Positions 1 through 11,200 of a DNA stretch of 64,000 nt are shown here, piece after piece. The position numbers were made by a program, and so were the translations under genes. Numbering within the stretch: the first letter of the stretch is position 1; each line of letters opens with the position of its first letter. Source of the stretch: Hofstenia miamia (Eukaryota > Xenacoelomorpha > Acoela); NCBI GenBank assembly GCA_004352715.1, contig SCFE01000118.1, forward strand, positions 464,989 through 528,988, read 5' to 3'. The notes beneath the pieces were generated by a model, which was not told the DNA's origin, did not search any database, and was given only the letters and a program-made list of their open reading frames with translations.

Positions 1-1486
1 CTCAAGTAATGAGAACTTAAATAATAAACATGTTATTCTGTTCTTCTGAGCCTTTTCTTTCACTTGCTCTTCTTTTCGTTAGCTTGAATGGGTCAATTCT
101 GACAATTGCATGAATTTAAAAATTGTCAGGCTTAGTAGTGTTAAGTGGCTCGAGCAAGCTCAAGCCTAATATTTAGCTCTCTCGAATTTCGACCAAACAT
201 TTCTGGCTCGTAGAACCCTATTAAAAAATACATGTAATGTATTGTTAATATTATGCACGCTTATATTATTACAATTTTAAAATAAACGAGAAAACGCAAG
301 ACTGAATATCTACATTTATTCATAAATCAAAATTTAAAAAATTTGATTGATTATATTTTTAAGTAGATTGTCCCAGAAATTTGTTTAATTCTTCCAGTGA
401 AATTCAAAGTTGAAATATATTTGGAATCATGTAAGTATTTCTTCCAAAATTAATGATATTATTAATAAATATCATTTATCAATTACCTAATATATAAAAA
501 TAAAAATGAGATGAAGAATTTTTTGAAACGATAGAAAAAGAATTTGATATAATTAAGGTATTTTTCAAATTTAGAATATCTCTGCATAGAAAGAATGATA
601 ATGTAAATTTGTAATGTATCTGATGTTGATAAAAAAAGAATTTTTAATGACTGATTGTGATTTTTTCAAAATATCAAAACTGTTTAACGTAATCGTTAGT
701 TGCAATTAAATTGTTATTTTATAAGCAGTGTTAATTATTTGTCGACAAAGCCGTCTGACAACATTTCGCATGTATTTTCAAATTCCTAAAGAAGAATAAA
801 ACTCTAGATTAATTGACGTCTAAACAAAGGGAACAATAAAACATAGAAATTGAAATTAATATCATCTGCTTTGTATTATAACGGGATTAAGCTCACATCA
901 AAAACATGCTTATTAATTGCGTTAGGTAATTCTCCAAAGCTAGCCTGTGTGATATAGTTAATATTAAATCAAAATTATTAAGGGAATAAGTACCCTTTGT
1001 ATTTTCATTGATCTAGTCATTTAAGACTCATAAAGCTCTTAACATATGACGGGTCATTTTTTATTTAGTTCGCTGAATTTATTTTAAGAATAATTATCTT
1101 AGTTTAAGAAATCTAAATTTGGTAATTTTAAAATGGCTTCAATAAAAAAAACATTGTGTTTTGGTATGGGCAATTGAAATAAAGCGATTTAAGAAAGATT
1201 TCAAAATATTTCATTTATTAGCTTAACCTTAAACACTTACTTTGTGCACGGCACGCCTCAATGGACTTGGGGTATCCTTTCACAATCAAGAAACACTTAA
1301 ATTTCTTTGTTGCTTCCATGGGCTCAAAACTTTATAAATACTTGAGCATTAGGCATGGAGAGAATTTAAATATTTTTAAAAAAATTCGAAATTTTCAATA
1401 AAACATTTTTATTCTTTTTATCGACTTCAGCAACAACAATATGATTTAATAGAAATTTTCAACATTGTATTAAATTGACCTATCCA
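1..1486. other. A+T-rich noncoding stretch
   Basis: No coding region or transposon with recognisable ends was seen. On the minus strand, about 1240-1390 resembles plus-strand 44430-44592 (separate entry). The stretch before 1487 contains short matches to the left end of the 12511 MITE (ATCGACTT near 1419), too weak to call. Confidence 0.5.
1240..1390 (-). repeat. Diverged dispersed repeat, copy A
   Basis: Read on the minus strand, this segment matches plus-strand 44430-44592. The best conserved part is the GC-rich core GAGGCGTGCCGTGC, followed by CAAAGT. The similarity extends through a CAACAAAGAA block and a TCCATGC block. Stops interrupt all frames in at least one copy, so a coding origin is not shown. 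The family is not identified. Confidence 0.5.
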
Positions 1487-2064
1487 TTATTTTCGTTCAC
1501 ATTGGCGATTTTTTATCATCCGATTTTTTATCAGAAAAAGCGGAGTTGGAAGAGCGTTCAGACTATCGATTTTTTATCAGATGATAAATTATCATCTTTT
1601 GATTGACAGTAAGAAAAACAACAACATCTGTTTATGGATTGGTTTGAATTGGAATGTAAACAATGTTTGCATATTTTGAAGTTGAAATATTTCAACGACA
1701 ATAATTTACGTTTTGGAAGTCTGTTCCCTACTTGAGAAGTAAACAATTAGTTTCAAGTAGCTATTCGACTAGTTTTAGTACCGTTCAGACTATCGACTTT
1801 TATCAGCTGATAAATTATCAGATGACAGTAATNNNNNNNNNNNNNNNNNNNNNNNNNNNNNNNNNNNNNNNNNNNNNNNNNNNNNNNNNNNNNNNNNNNN
1901 NNNNNNNNNNNNNNNNNNNNNNNNNNNNNNNNNNNNNNNNNNNNNNNNNNNNNNNNNNNNNNNNNNNNNNNCAGCCGATAAAAAAGCAGATAGAGTGTTC
2001 ACACTATCGACTTTTATCACCGATTTCTTGACAGATGATAAAAGTCGATAGTGGGAACACACCT
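1487..2064 (+). mobile_element. Truncated copy of the 12511 MITE, with gap
   Basis: From 1487 the sequence follows 12563-12972 almost base for base (a handful of substitutions), with a right terminus ending CACACCT at 2064. The first about 52 bp of the element, including the left inverted terminal repeat, are missing. The copy also carries extra sequence relative to the parent: a CTGATAAATTATCAG palindrome and a 139-base N run, placed where the parent reads straight through. It belongs to a duplication that continues into host sequence after 2064. Confidence 0.85.
1833..1971. other. Assembly gap (139 N)
   Basis: The run of unknown bases lies inside the truncated MITE copy. The parent at 12880 has no sequence at this point, so the gap either hides an insertion of subrepeats or is an assembly estimate. 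Confidence 0.99.
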
Positions 2065-2462
2065 TTACAAAGCGTGTTGTATTGAAAAGCAAACAAAACT
2101 GATTGGTTGATATAAGATTTGATTCTTAATGCTTCAAAATCGTTTTGAACAGCTAGAGAACTGCTTATGTCTTGTGATATCGGTACAATTTCATTTGTTC
2201 ACAAAGTGGCTTGGAAAATTTGTTTGAAAATTTTGAAAATACGATTCGTCGTTTTGAAGAACATAGGCAGTTTAAGGTTTCATAATATAATGAACATTTT
2301 AAGGTAAAGGATATAAATCACTACTATTTCAATCATGGGTAAAATAAAAAATACCTAAAAAAACATTCCATGGTTCTGGGCGCATACAATAACTGTTTGG
2401 CTATGAGCAACAATAGTGAACATTTTCTGGACTGCAATCTAATTCATCTTCGCCATTGGGAC
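2065..2462 (-). pseudogene. Duplicated intron and partial LDL-A exon
   Basis: Near-identical to 12973-13370, the flank downstream of the parent MITE. On the minus strand, the interval from about 2355 to 2462 encodes only the tail of the LDL-receptor class A exon, from the PNGEDELDC motif to the donor side. The first half of the module is absent because homology stops abruptly at 2462, where a second MITE end begins. It cannot encode a complete module and is best read as a captured or duplicated fragment. The few substitutions against the parent suggest a recent event. Confidence 0.8.
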
Positions 2463-2524
2463 ACTATCGACTTTTACCACCGATTTCTTGACAGATGATA
2501 AACGTCGATAGTGGGAACACACCT
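2463..2524 (+). mobile_element. Second MITE right end with terminal hairpin
   Basis: This 62-bp piece matches the right end of the parent MITE (12911-12972) and ends in CACACCT. It contains the arms ACTATCGACTTTTA and its inverted partner around a short spacer. Its position directly after the broken exon means the host fragment is bounded on both sides by MITE right ends in the same orientation. Confidence 0.85.
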
Positions 2525-5091
2525 CATGCCTCACGATTTTCAAATTCGCTCATAGGCTTTTAAAAAATTCTTTGCAGATGTGGAAAAACGGTATATTCTA
2601 TAAAATGGTGATGCGTATATCTACTTAGCGCCAAGTTTAAGCGTAATATACAGAAAATATTTTCTCGAAGATTTATTCAAAATTTTTCGTGTATACATTA
2701 TCTACAATATTTAGAAATAAAAAATATCGGCTTGCTAAAAAGCAGTTTTCTTGATAACAATTTGTTACTAACGCTAAATAGTAAGGAAAATTGAAAATTT
2801 CCGCTAAAACCAGCAAGAATAATATTGCACATTTGTTGGTAATGCATTGTCTGATTTATTTAAAATTTTACATTTTGTTGGGCAATAAATGAAAAATTGT
2901 TGCCACATATTGAATTTTGCGGAAATGCTGCATGCAACGGCTGAGCAAAAAATAACAACGATGGCATAGCTATTCATCTATTGTAAGAATCGTAAAGAAG
3001 CATCGTGTCACAACAGTATTCTCAAGCAGTGAAAAGACCCACATAGTACAAGTAGAAAGGCTTGAAAGAGAAGATAAGATGTCAAGGCAATTTATAAGTA
3101 TTTTTCAAAAAGTGGCCAGAAGCAACCTTTACCCAAATTGTTCGAGATTTCACTTTGCACTACAACGTACAGTCCATTAAAAACAAATTATTTTCAAAAA
3201 ATAAAATTTAAGGAAATAATTTAAGGAAAATTCTGAATAAAAAATTGTTTATTTTTTAGTACATTACGCCAGGTGGTACAACTTGATGTACGTAGAACAA
3301 TGCATAAATAGGCTACTGGCAAAAGCTCATGTTGTAAATATTTACTTTCGATAATAGTTTCGGCTAATCAGCTTTTATTAATGTGAAAAGCGGAGGATCC
3401 TCAGGTAAACTCAGGACACGCCAGTTTCACAAAGACTATGAAATTCTTGTTTTTCCCAAAAAGGATTTACTTTCCTAAAGAAGTCGATGGTCGGATTCAG
3501 TTTGAATTCCGCATAGGCTATGCGTATAGTTCTCCAATACATGTGTAAAGTAATTTTAGGCTCTTTTTTCATTTACATTATCCATCATTGTTGTTCAATC
3601 ACATGGCCTCACAATGTACTCATATTTGTATTAGGAATAGACAATATCTAATAAACAAAATATAGAGCCTTTGAAACACTTTTATTAAATATTCCTAAAA
3701 TAAATATTTATGAATTAAGTGCAATATTAATGGTATAAAAGGATAAGTTAATTTTTATTAAATCATTCTAACAATGACAAAGTAGAGCTTGCTTAAATAT
3801 TGCATAATATCCATCAAGTAAATCATTGCGAAGCAGCTAACTATAATCAGGAAACACTTACATGAATTTATTAATGAATTTTTTTAAGTCCAAACCGAGC
3901 TCTTTCCTGCCAATGTTCTCCTAACAAGACGTAATTATAAATCATCGGGTGTTGACTTAATGTGTCAAGTATATACAACATATTACCTTCCAAAACTGAT
4001 TCTAATTACCAAAGTTTTGCTACATTATTCATTCTTCAAAAATGAAGTGATTCATGAGAATACGCCCTTTTAAATGTTTATCTAATTTCCCTCCCCTTGT
4101 TCAATAAAAATATTAAATGCATTTATTGCTTTGGAATTTGATCCATGGTTTTTTACAACTCCGCTTGCAGCTGAATGCTTAATCAAAATTATGTAGTTTT
4201 TTTCTTGACTAAGAGTGATATCCACAGTCATTCTGGTTCTAAGAAAACCCTTTCAAGTTCAGTTGCAGATCTGAATGCTTCCTTATTCATACTTTGAATT
4301 TATGATGGGTTGAAAATTTTGACGCCACATGTGACGCTCGCACGGTTAAGAAAGAATAAATTGGATTGAAGAATTGCCATATATAAATAGACTCAATATT
4401 TTAAGACTAATTTTGAGCAGGTAAATGCATACAACATTAAAGTAATTTGATGACTGGTAAGAGTGTGTTATAAGAATTCAAACCCACGGATTGTGACGCA
4501 ATTCCTATACTCGAACTCAACTCGACTGGAAATTGTCAAAGCATTCGATCAAGTATCGAGTATTAATATAATTTCAAGTACTTGCACATCTTTAATTTTA
4601 CATCATCATTGATATTTTTTTATTACAAAATTGTAAAGGTTTTATTGAAGTTCAATCAGAGTACATTGTGTCAAAAAATTGACGACTTTCTCAGATATCT
4701 GTTTAAGATTTATTACTTTGATTAAAGAATCTTGAAAATGCATGTAATTAAACAAAAGTCTGAGTAAGAAACGGCCAAGATATCTTTTATTAAATCTCAA
4801 TAAATATCAATCCTAGGTGTTAATTTGAATTGCTATACGTCTCTGTACCTAAAATGTTATATGGCATATCATCAGTTTTCATCATCTGCAAGAATGGTGG
4901 CTATTGAAAAACTTAGACTAAGAAATTCCATTACCTGAAAATGGTATTTCTTATGCACCTAGTTGTCCACAGATTTAGAACTTTTTTGAAATACTAAAAC
5001 AAGGAGTCTATGAGGTAATTTGATCTGCTAATGGAAGAGAGCTACTAATTAGTAGGATCAAGAAATTTATCACAGATAGGATAGAAATATA
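2525..5091. other. A+T-rich noncoding stretch
   Basis: No conserved protein motif, inverted-repeat element or RNA gene was recognised. Short GC-richer patches near 3260 and 4330-4500 did not resolve into features. Confidence 0.45.
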
Positions 5092-5662
5092 TACAGTATG
5101 TCCCATAAGTTACGACGAGTTTTTATTAGTGATAATTCTATGTCTAGGATGATGAATTTATTCCTGCTTTTCAAGCAAGACAGATATCATTATCATCACA
5201 TTTCCAACATGATGGTGCTCCAGCACATACCGCCATAGCAACTCGTAATTTCTCAACAGATACCTTTCAGGATCGATGGATTTGGCAAATTTGGACCGAT
5301 TCCTTGGCCAGCACGTAGTCCTGACCTCTCGTCCTGCTATAACGCGTTATGGGGTCTGCTAAAGCCTAGAATCGTAGCAAGAAAAGCACAAAACAAAGAA
5401 GACCTGAAAGGCGTTATTCAAAACGAATTTATGCGATTTCCAGTTGAAACTCTCCGGAAAATCAATGACAGAACGTTCAGACGAATGCGATTGTGTATTG
5501 AACTAGGAGGCCTTCAAGTTGATTCTTATGATTCTTTTTTTACATGTTCCTTAGAATAATTGTTAGAAATTACGTAATCGTTACAATAAAGTTTTGAAAT
5601 ATATATTTTCTTTACCTTGTTTTTTTTTATAGAAGTTGTTGTAACTTATGGGACAGACTGTA
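5092..5662 (+). mobile_element. Mariner-type element, internally deleted
   Basis: The ends are inverted repeats of 22 bp differing at one position (TACAGTATGTCCCATAAG at the left, TACAGTCTGTCCCATAAG reading in from the right). Both include the TA expected as target duplication. At 571 bp the element is less than half the usual 1.2-1.3 kb. The 5' half, with the DNA-binding domain and the first catalytic acid, has been lost. Confidence 0.9.
5202..5559 (+). pseudogene. Mariner-type transposase, 3' fragment
   Basis: Only the C-terminal part of a DDE/D transposase remains. The second acidic motif reads QHDGAPAHTA near 5205. After one frameshift around 5285-5300, the third acidic motif reads WPARSPDLS near 5305-5330. 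An open tail of about 75 codons then ends at a TAA at 5557-5559. The two aspartates are 112 bases apart, which gives about 36 residues once the frameshift is allowed for. The first aspartate and the helix-turn-helix region are absent, so the protein would be inactive. Family assignment rests on these motifs and the terminal repeats. Confidence 0.85.
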
Positions 5663-6254
5663 TATCATCATAAAATTGTTGATAAATTGGAAGGAATGAT
5701 TAAAAAAAATTGAAAGGCGCATGAGAACCAATTAAATTCCTCTTGTAATTAAATATTATTCATTGTAGTATAAAAGTTGATTTATATTCACACACAAAAA
5801 CTAAACGTATGGTGAAATTTTAATTCAGTATGTTTTTAATCTTTTAATCTTGTATATATTGCTGCGTAATTTTTAATTTTTATTTTTATTCGTCCCATTT
5901 TAACTTGCTATTTTATTGTTGCATTCGTCTGTATATATGTACAGGTTTTGTAAATATTTGTATATATTGTAAATTGTATACTAATGTCATAGAATTTGTA
6001 TGTATAAACAGCGATTGCAGCAAGGTAAATTACCAAAATAAAAGTTATTGAAGTTCAATACATAGAAATATTTTAGTAAATATGGAGCTGGCGATTTTAT
6101 CCAAATCTTAAATTAGATTTTAAAAAGTACTTTTTTATAAACAGCAAATAATCTTCTAATGCCGGGGCCCAATTTTTCTGAGTGAGCGAGAACGGGCGGC
6201 CTGCGTCATCCACTAATCATTGAGAAATTAATAAAAAGACTACTAAATTAATAC
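5663..6254. other. A+T-rich noncoding stretch
   Basis: Lies between the two mariner-type elements. T-rich tracts and a short GC-richer patch at about 6160-6210 are present. No gene or repeat end was recognised. Confidence 0.45.
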
Positions 6255-7139
6255 TACAGGGTGGCGCAGAGCAACTTGCTTATTTGAATTAGCCTCCCTG
6301 AAGTGTGATTTGCTCCGATAACTTTAAGGAGGGGCTTAATCGAGGGAGCGACCTGTAAAGTTTTGTTTTGTATGATGAGCCGCATTTTCTTGTTTTTTGC
6401 AGTAGTCATGGGATGGACAAACGTGGAACGTGCTTTTGCGGTTGAGGCATATTTTTCTTTGTGGGAAATCGATCATCGCCACACAGCTCGCATTTCGTCG
6501 GCACTTCAACGTTGCACCTCGTGGCCATGTTCCAGGACGACAATCAATCGTTTCGTGGGGAAGAACTTCAGGGAATCTGGAGATGTGAAGAAGAAGCCTG
6601 GTCGCCAAAAGACTGCAAGATCTCCGGCGAATATCGAAGCGGTGCGACAATCCACCTTGACGTCTCCCCGACAATGCTTGGTTCCAGCAAGATGGGGCAA
6701 CTGCGCATACATCAAGAGCATCCATGGTTGTCTTGCATGAAGCCTTTCCTATTCACGTGATCTCTTTTAAGGGCGATCTTCAGTGGCCAGCAAGGTCCCC
6801 TGATCTTGCGCCTTGCGATTATTTTTGTGGGGGTATCTGAAGTCCGTCGTGTACCGTGACAGACCCAACAACCTGAACAATTTAAAGAATAACATTCGTG
6901 AAGCTGCCGCCAAGATTCCCTATTGAAATGTTGGAAAGAGTCAACATCACTTTCTGGAAACGACTGACACAATATATTGACAATAATGGATGTCATTTAC
7001 CTGATATCATATTTAAAACTGGCAAATTGTAAAATTTACTTGTTTTTGATTGTGATATTACAAAATTCATTTGTATATATTCATTACTTTTGTTATAATA
7101 TATGCTTCAAATATGCAAGTTTCTCTGCCCCGCCCTGTA
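6255..7139 (+). mobile_element. Mariner-type element, deletion derivative
   Basis: The 25-bp terminal inverted repeats match at 22 positions: TACAGGGTGGCGCAGAGC at the left, and its partner ending GCCCTGTA at 7139. Both ends include TA. The 885-bp element keeps the start and end of a transposase gene joined by a large internal deletion near 6675. Confidence 0.92.
6405..7030 (+). pseudogene. Mariner-type transposase, central deletion
   Basis: The N-terminal part is recognisable from TNVERAFAVEAYFS at about 6417, followed after frameshifts by NFRESGDVKKKPGR and ANIEAVRQSTLTSPR, the usual DNA-binding region of this transposase group. The sequence then jumps near 6675 straight to FQQDGATAHTSRASM, removing about 150 codons and the first catalytic aspartate. 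The second and third aspartates (QQDG and ARSPDLAPCD) are in one frame with 36 residues between them. A stop (TGA) follows at about 6838. The end of the protein, NNGCHLPDIIFKTG, is recognisable at 6985-7025. It cannot encode an active enzyme. Confidence 0.88.
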
Positions 7140-8314
7140 CATTCACAAAAGTCATATATAACTTTCTATTTTAGAATAAATGTTTATAATATCAAAAAAT
7201 TTTTGTGGGTGCCCAACACCCAGAGCTTCTTAGAAATTTCAAACTAAAAATTGAACTACTCCTTTATTCAAAATATCAGATAACAATTAACTTTACTCAC
7301 TCATTTTAAAAATATTGATGCATTCACTAGTATTGGATTGCATTCTTACATTAAGACCGTTTTATTGTAGCAATTCTAGGGAGAATTTATGAAAAACGTC
7401 ATTAAAGAAAATTATAATGATCAGAACATCCCCACTTACTCCAATTATGCCACCTTCTCTAATTGAGAAAACCTTGATTTATGTTTCTTTTATTTGTTTG
7501 TGTTAAAAGGCTTGAATTACTTGAAAATTACTACATAAGAAGTATATACATGTACATGAATATTTTCAATGTCATTTTTGCAGGAATTTTTAAAAAAACA
7601 TTTTTTGAAATAACTCTTGAAATTGAGTGGCTATGGAAAATTTCATTGCATCTGGACATTTAAAACTTCTCTAAACCACAAAACAACATTTTTAAGTGAA
7701 CTGTTGCCACTATTAAACAAGCATGTGTACTAGTGACAATCTTCATTTCAATATTTTTCCATATAATATTAGATTAGTATAAATAATGAAAAAAATTCGG
7801 AAAATGCATAGATTTAGCAAATTTTTTTAGTTATCAGTAAATCATTTACATGTACTTTTAAAATAATTTGAATTTTCTTATGGCAATGAGATAAACATAA
7901 ATTAAGAGAGATCTAATTCATGTAAAATGTAAATTTCCATTCACAAATAGCTAAAGAATGGAAAATTTCTGAAAAATTGACATTTAGGAATGTACAATGT
8001 GCTTGTATGACATAATTAATTAAAAATTTTTCATATTTTCTAGTGCAGAGATTTCTATAGCGTCAAAATTTACCAGTGCTTGCTCCTTTAGTAAATGTTG
8101 CATATGTCCTTTCAATGTAAAAATTTAATATATTATTCAATACCCAATTTTGAAGTGGATTTATTTCAGATTGAGTACAATTTGTGGAACTTAGCTCTAT
8201 TTCTACCAGTGTTACTTTTATGTAACAAATCGGTTTGTCCACATTTTTGAGCAATTTTATCCAAGCCTGTCCTTTTACATGGACACATCTATGAGGTTGG
8301 GCCCACTATGCTCA
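7140..8314. other. A+T-rich noncoding stretch
   Basis: No gene or element was recognised. Short open frames here have no coding signature. Confidence 0.45.
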
Positions 8315-9951
8315 GATTGCGATATTTTCTAGCAATGTATTAAAGCCAGAGTGTTCACACAGCGCGATTGTGCTTGCGATATTTTCTAGCAATGTATTAG
8401 GGTGCATTCACACAGAAAGCTTGCGATATAGCGCTTGTATTTTTAACACATGTTTTAAGATAGTTGAATTCACACAGAAAGCGAGCGATAAAGCCAATCT
8501 TGAGATTTAAACAAGAGGAAATAAAAGAGGGTATTCCCACAGAGAGATTGCGATATCGCGCTTGTAATTTAAACACGTTTTAAGATAGTAGCATTCACAC
8601 AGACGGCGTGCGCTTGCTATATTTTTTAACACATGTTTTAAGATAGTTGAATTCACACAGAAAGCGAGCGATAAAGCCAATCTTGAGATTTAAACAAGAG
8701 GAAATAAAAGAGGGTATTCCCACAGAGANNNNNNNNNNNNNNNNNNNNNNNNNNNNNNNNNNNNNNNNNNNNNNNNNNNNNNNNNNNNNNNNNNNNNNNN
8801 NNNNNNNNNNNNNNNNNNNNNNNNNNNNNATTAAACACATGTTTTAAGATAGTAGCATTCACACAGACGGCGTGCGCTTGCTATATTTTTTAACACATGT
8901 TTTAAGATAGTTGAATTCACACAGAAAGCGAGCTTGCGCTTGCGATAGATTTCTAGCAATGTATTAATACGAGAGTGTTCACACAGAACGCGAGCTTTTA
9001 ATTGCTATTAGGAAAATATTCAATAATATTCTCTACAAATTGTTATATTTTATTGCATTTGAGCGAATCAAAGTGGATAATTTTTAATATTATTATTAAA
9101 ATTTATTTGATCTTTATGTAAATAACTAACTGAAAATCATTTGATACAATGGAATCTGTGCCATTAGATAGCCTATTAAATTCTTCATTAAAATTATGTT
9201 TTTCTAAAATTATTTAATATTTTGATAAACCTTAATGCAATTTATATTTTTTGAAATTCTAAATTACGGGTGAATTAAAAAACTTTTTCTAATTTAGGCA
9301 GATTTTTAAGAATATAGAAATCAAAACATTTTTTATTAATAGCAGTTACTATAGTTCAACTAGTAACTGCTATAAATAAAAAATGTTGTGAACAAAACCT
9401 ATTTTACAAATATGTTCAATAATACCATTTTTGTGATAATATTAAATAATAATTTGAAACTAAATACATTATACGTACTTCGTACAAATTTTTGGCATGA
9501 ATTTAAATTATTGGGAGATGTCATCGTCAAAAATATTTAGCATGTTTAAAATCAAATTTACAATCTTTTACAATCGCGCACTCGCGCGCTTTCTGTGTGA
9601 ATAGAACTATCTTTAAACATGTGTTAGAAAATATCGCTCGCGCTAGGCTTTAATTGGGATTGCGATAAATCTTTCTGTGTGAATGCTCTCTCAGTAACTC
9701 AACTGTTTAAATCTCTAGCGAGCCCAAGCTCGCACAATCGCGCTGTGTGAACACCCTGGCTTTAATACATTGCTAGAAAATAAAGCTCGCACAATCGCGC
9801 TGTGTGAACACCCTGGCTTTAATACATTGCTAGAAAATATCGTAATCTCTCTGTGTGAATACCCAAGATTTAAAGCTAGCGCAAGCTCGCTTTCTGTATG
9901 AACGCCAAAAGCTCGCTCTAGCAAGCACAATCTTTCTGTGTGAATGCACCC
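8315..9951. mobile_element. Foldback-type element 1 with TTCACACAG subrepeats
   Basis: The clearest boundaries are GGGTGCATTC at 8400 and its inverted partner GAATGCACCC ending at 9951, each flanked by TTA (8397-8399 and 9952-9954). A related arm fragment already starts at about 8315. The left arm holds repeated TTCACACAG motifs in plus orientation up to about 8985, each followed by GC-rich text such as AAAGCGAGCG. A unique A+T-rich core spans about 9000-9575, and a right arm carries CTGTGTGAA from about 9590. The TTA duplication and GGGTG..TTCACAC ends suggest a non-autonomous PIF/Harbinger-like element. No transposase is encoded. A 101-base gap lies in the left arm. Confidence 0.75.
8729..8829. 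other. Assembly gap (101 N)
   Basis: Lies in the subrepeat arm. The bases on both sides repeat 8500-8650, so the copy number of subrepeats here is unknown. Confidence 0.99.
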
Positions 9952-9958
9952 TTAAAGT

Positions 9959-11197
9959 CAGGGTGTTCACACAGCGCGATTGTGCGAGCTTGGGCTTGCT
10001 AGAGATTTAAACAGTTGAGTTACTGAGAGAGCATTCACACAGAAAGATTTATCGCAATCCCAANTTGTGGACAAAACCTATTTTACAAATATGTTCAATA
10101 ATACCATTTTTTGTGATAATATTAAATAATAATTTAAAAGTAAATACATTATACGTACTTCGCACAAATTTTTGGCATGCATTTAAATTATTGGGAGATG
10201 TCATCGTCAAAAATATTTAGCATGTTTAAAATCAAATTTACAATCTTTTACAATNCAGGGTGTTCACACAGCGCGATTGTGCGAGCTTGGGCTTGCTAGA
10301 GATTTAAACAGTTGAGTTACTGAGAGAGCATTCACACAGAAAGATTTATCGCAATCCCAATTAAAGCCTAGCGCGAGCGATATTTTCTAACACATGTTTT
10401 AAAGATAGTTCTATTCAAACAGAAAGCGCGCGAGTGCGCAATTGTAAAAGATTGTAAATTTGATTTTAAACATGCTAAATATTTTTGACGATGACATCTC
10501 CCAATAATTTAAATTAATGCCAACAATTTGTACGAAGTACGTATAGTGTATTTAGTCTCAAATTATTAGTTAGTTTTATCACAAAAATGGTATTATTAAA
10601 CATATTTGTAAAATAGGTTTTGACCACAACATTTTTTATTTATAGCAGTTACTAGTTGAACTATAGTAACTGCTATTAATAAAAAATGTTTTGATTTCTA
10701 TATTCTTAAAAATCTGCCTAAATTAGAAAAAGTTCTTTAATTCACCCGTAGTTTAGAATTTCAAAAAATATAAATTGCATTAAGGTTTATCAAATGATTT
10801 TCAGTTAGTTATTTACATAAAGATCAAATAAATTTTAATAATGTTTACATATTAAAAATTATCCACTTTGATTCGCTCAAATGTAATAAAATATAACAAT
10901 GTGTGGAGAATATTATTGAATATTTTCCTAATAGCAATTAAAAGCTCGAGTTCTGTGTGAACACTCTAGAAATCTATCGCAAGCACAAGCTCGCTTTCTG
11001 TGTGAATTTAGCTATCTTAAAACATGTGTTAAAAAATATAGCAAGCGCACGCCGTCTGTGTGAATGCTACTATCTTAAAACATGTGTTTAAATTACAAGC
11101 GCGACATCGCAATCTCTCTGTGTGAATCCCTCCTTTATTTCCTTTTGTTTAAATCTCGAGATTGGCTTTATCGCTCGCTTTCTGTGTGAATGCACCC
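9959..11197. mobile_element. Foldback-type element 2, inverted copy
   Basis: Mirror image of element 1. Plus-oriented TTCACACAG subrepeats run to about 10420, then the core of element 1 appears in inverse orientation (about 10440-10945), then CTGTGTGAA subrepeats to GAATGCACCC ending at 11197, followed by TTA. The core contains the same internal inverted pair around TAGTAACTGCTAT near 10660. Two single Ns (10064, 10255) bracket a 190-bp piece that is a direct copy of 9385-9574, and a 105-bp block (9959-10063) is repeated exactly at 10256-10360, so the left arm of this copy is probably mis-assembled. Confidence 0.7.
10064..10255. other. Single-N-bounded misplaced core fragment
   Basis: Ns at 10064 and 10255 enclose sequence nearly identical to 9385-9574. 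The exact 105-bp repeat on either side shows that a contig was laid into the join. Treat the order here as unproven. Confidence 0.8.
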
Positions 11198-11200
11198 TTA

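Noticed and set aside
1558-1746. Minus-strand 62-codon frame, also present at 12634-12822
   Set aside because: It lies inside the MITE in both copies and is duplicated with it. No protein motif.
6336-6996. Several minus-strand frames over the mariner-type element
   Set aside because: Shadows of the plus-strand transposase remnant.
8351-11190. Regularly spaced short repeats resembling a CRISPR array
   Set aside because: The motif switches orientation in blocks, spacers are themselves repeated, units vary in length and the genome is eukaryotic. Foldback element arms explain it.
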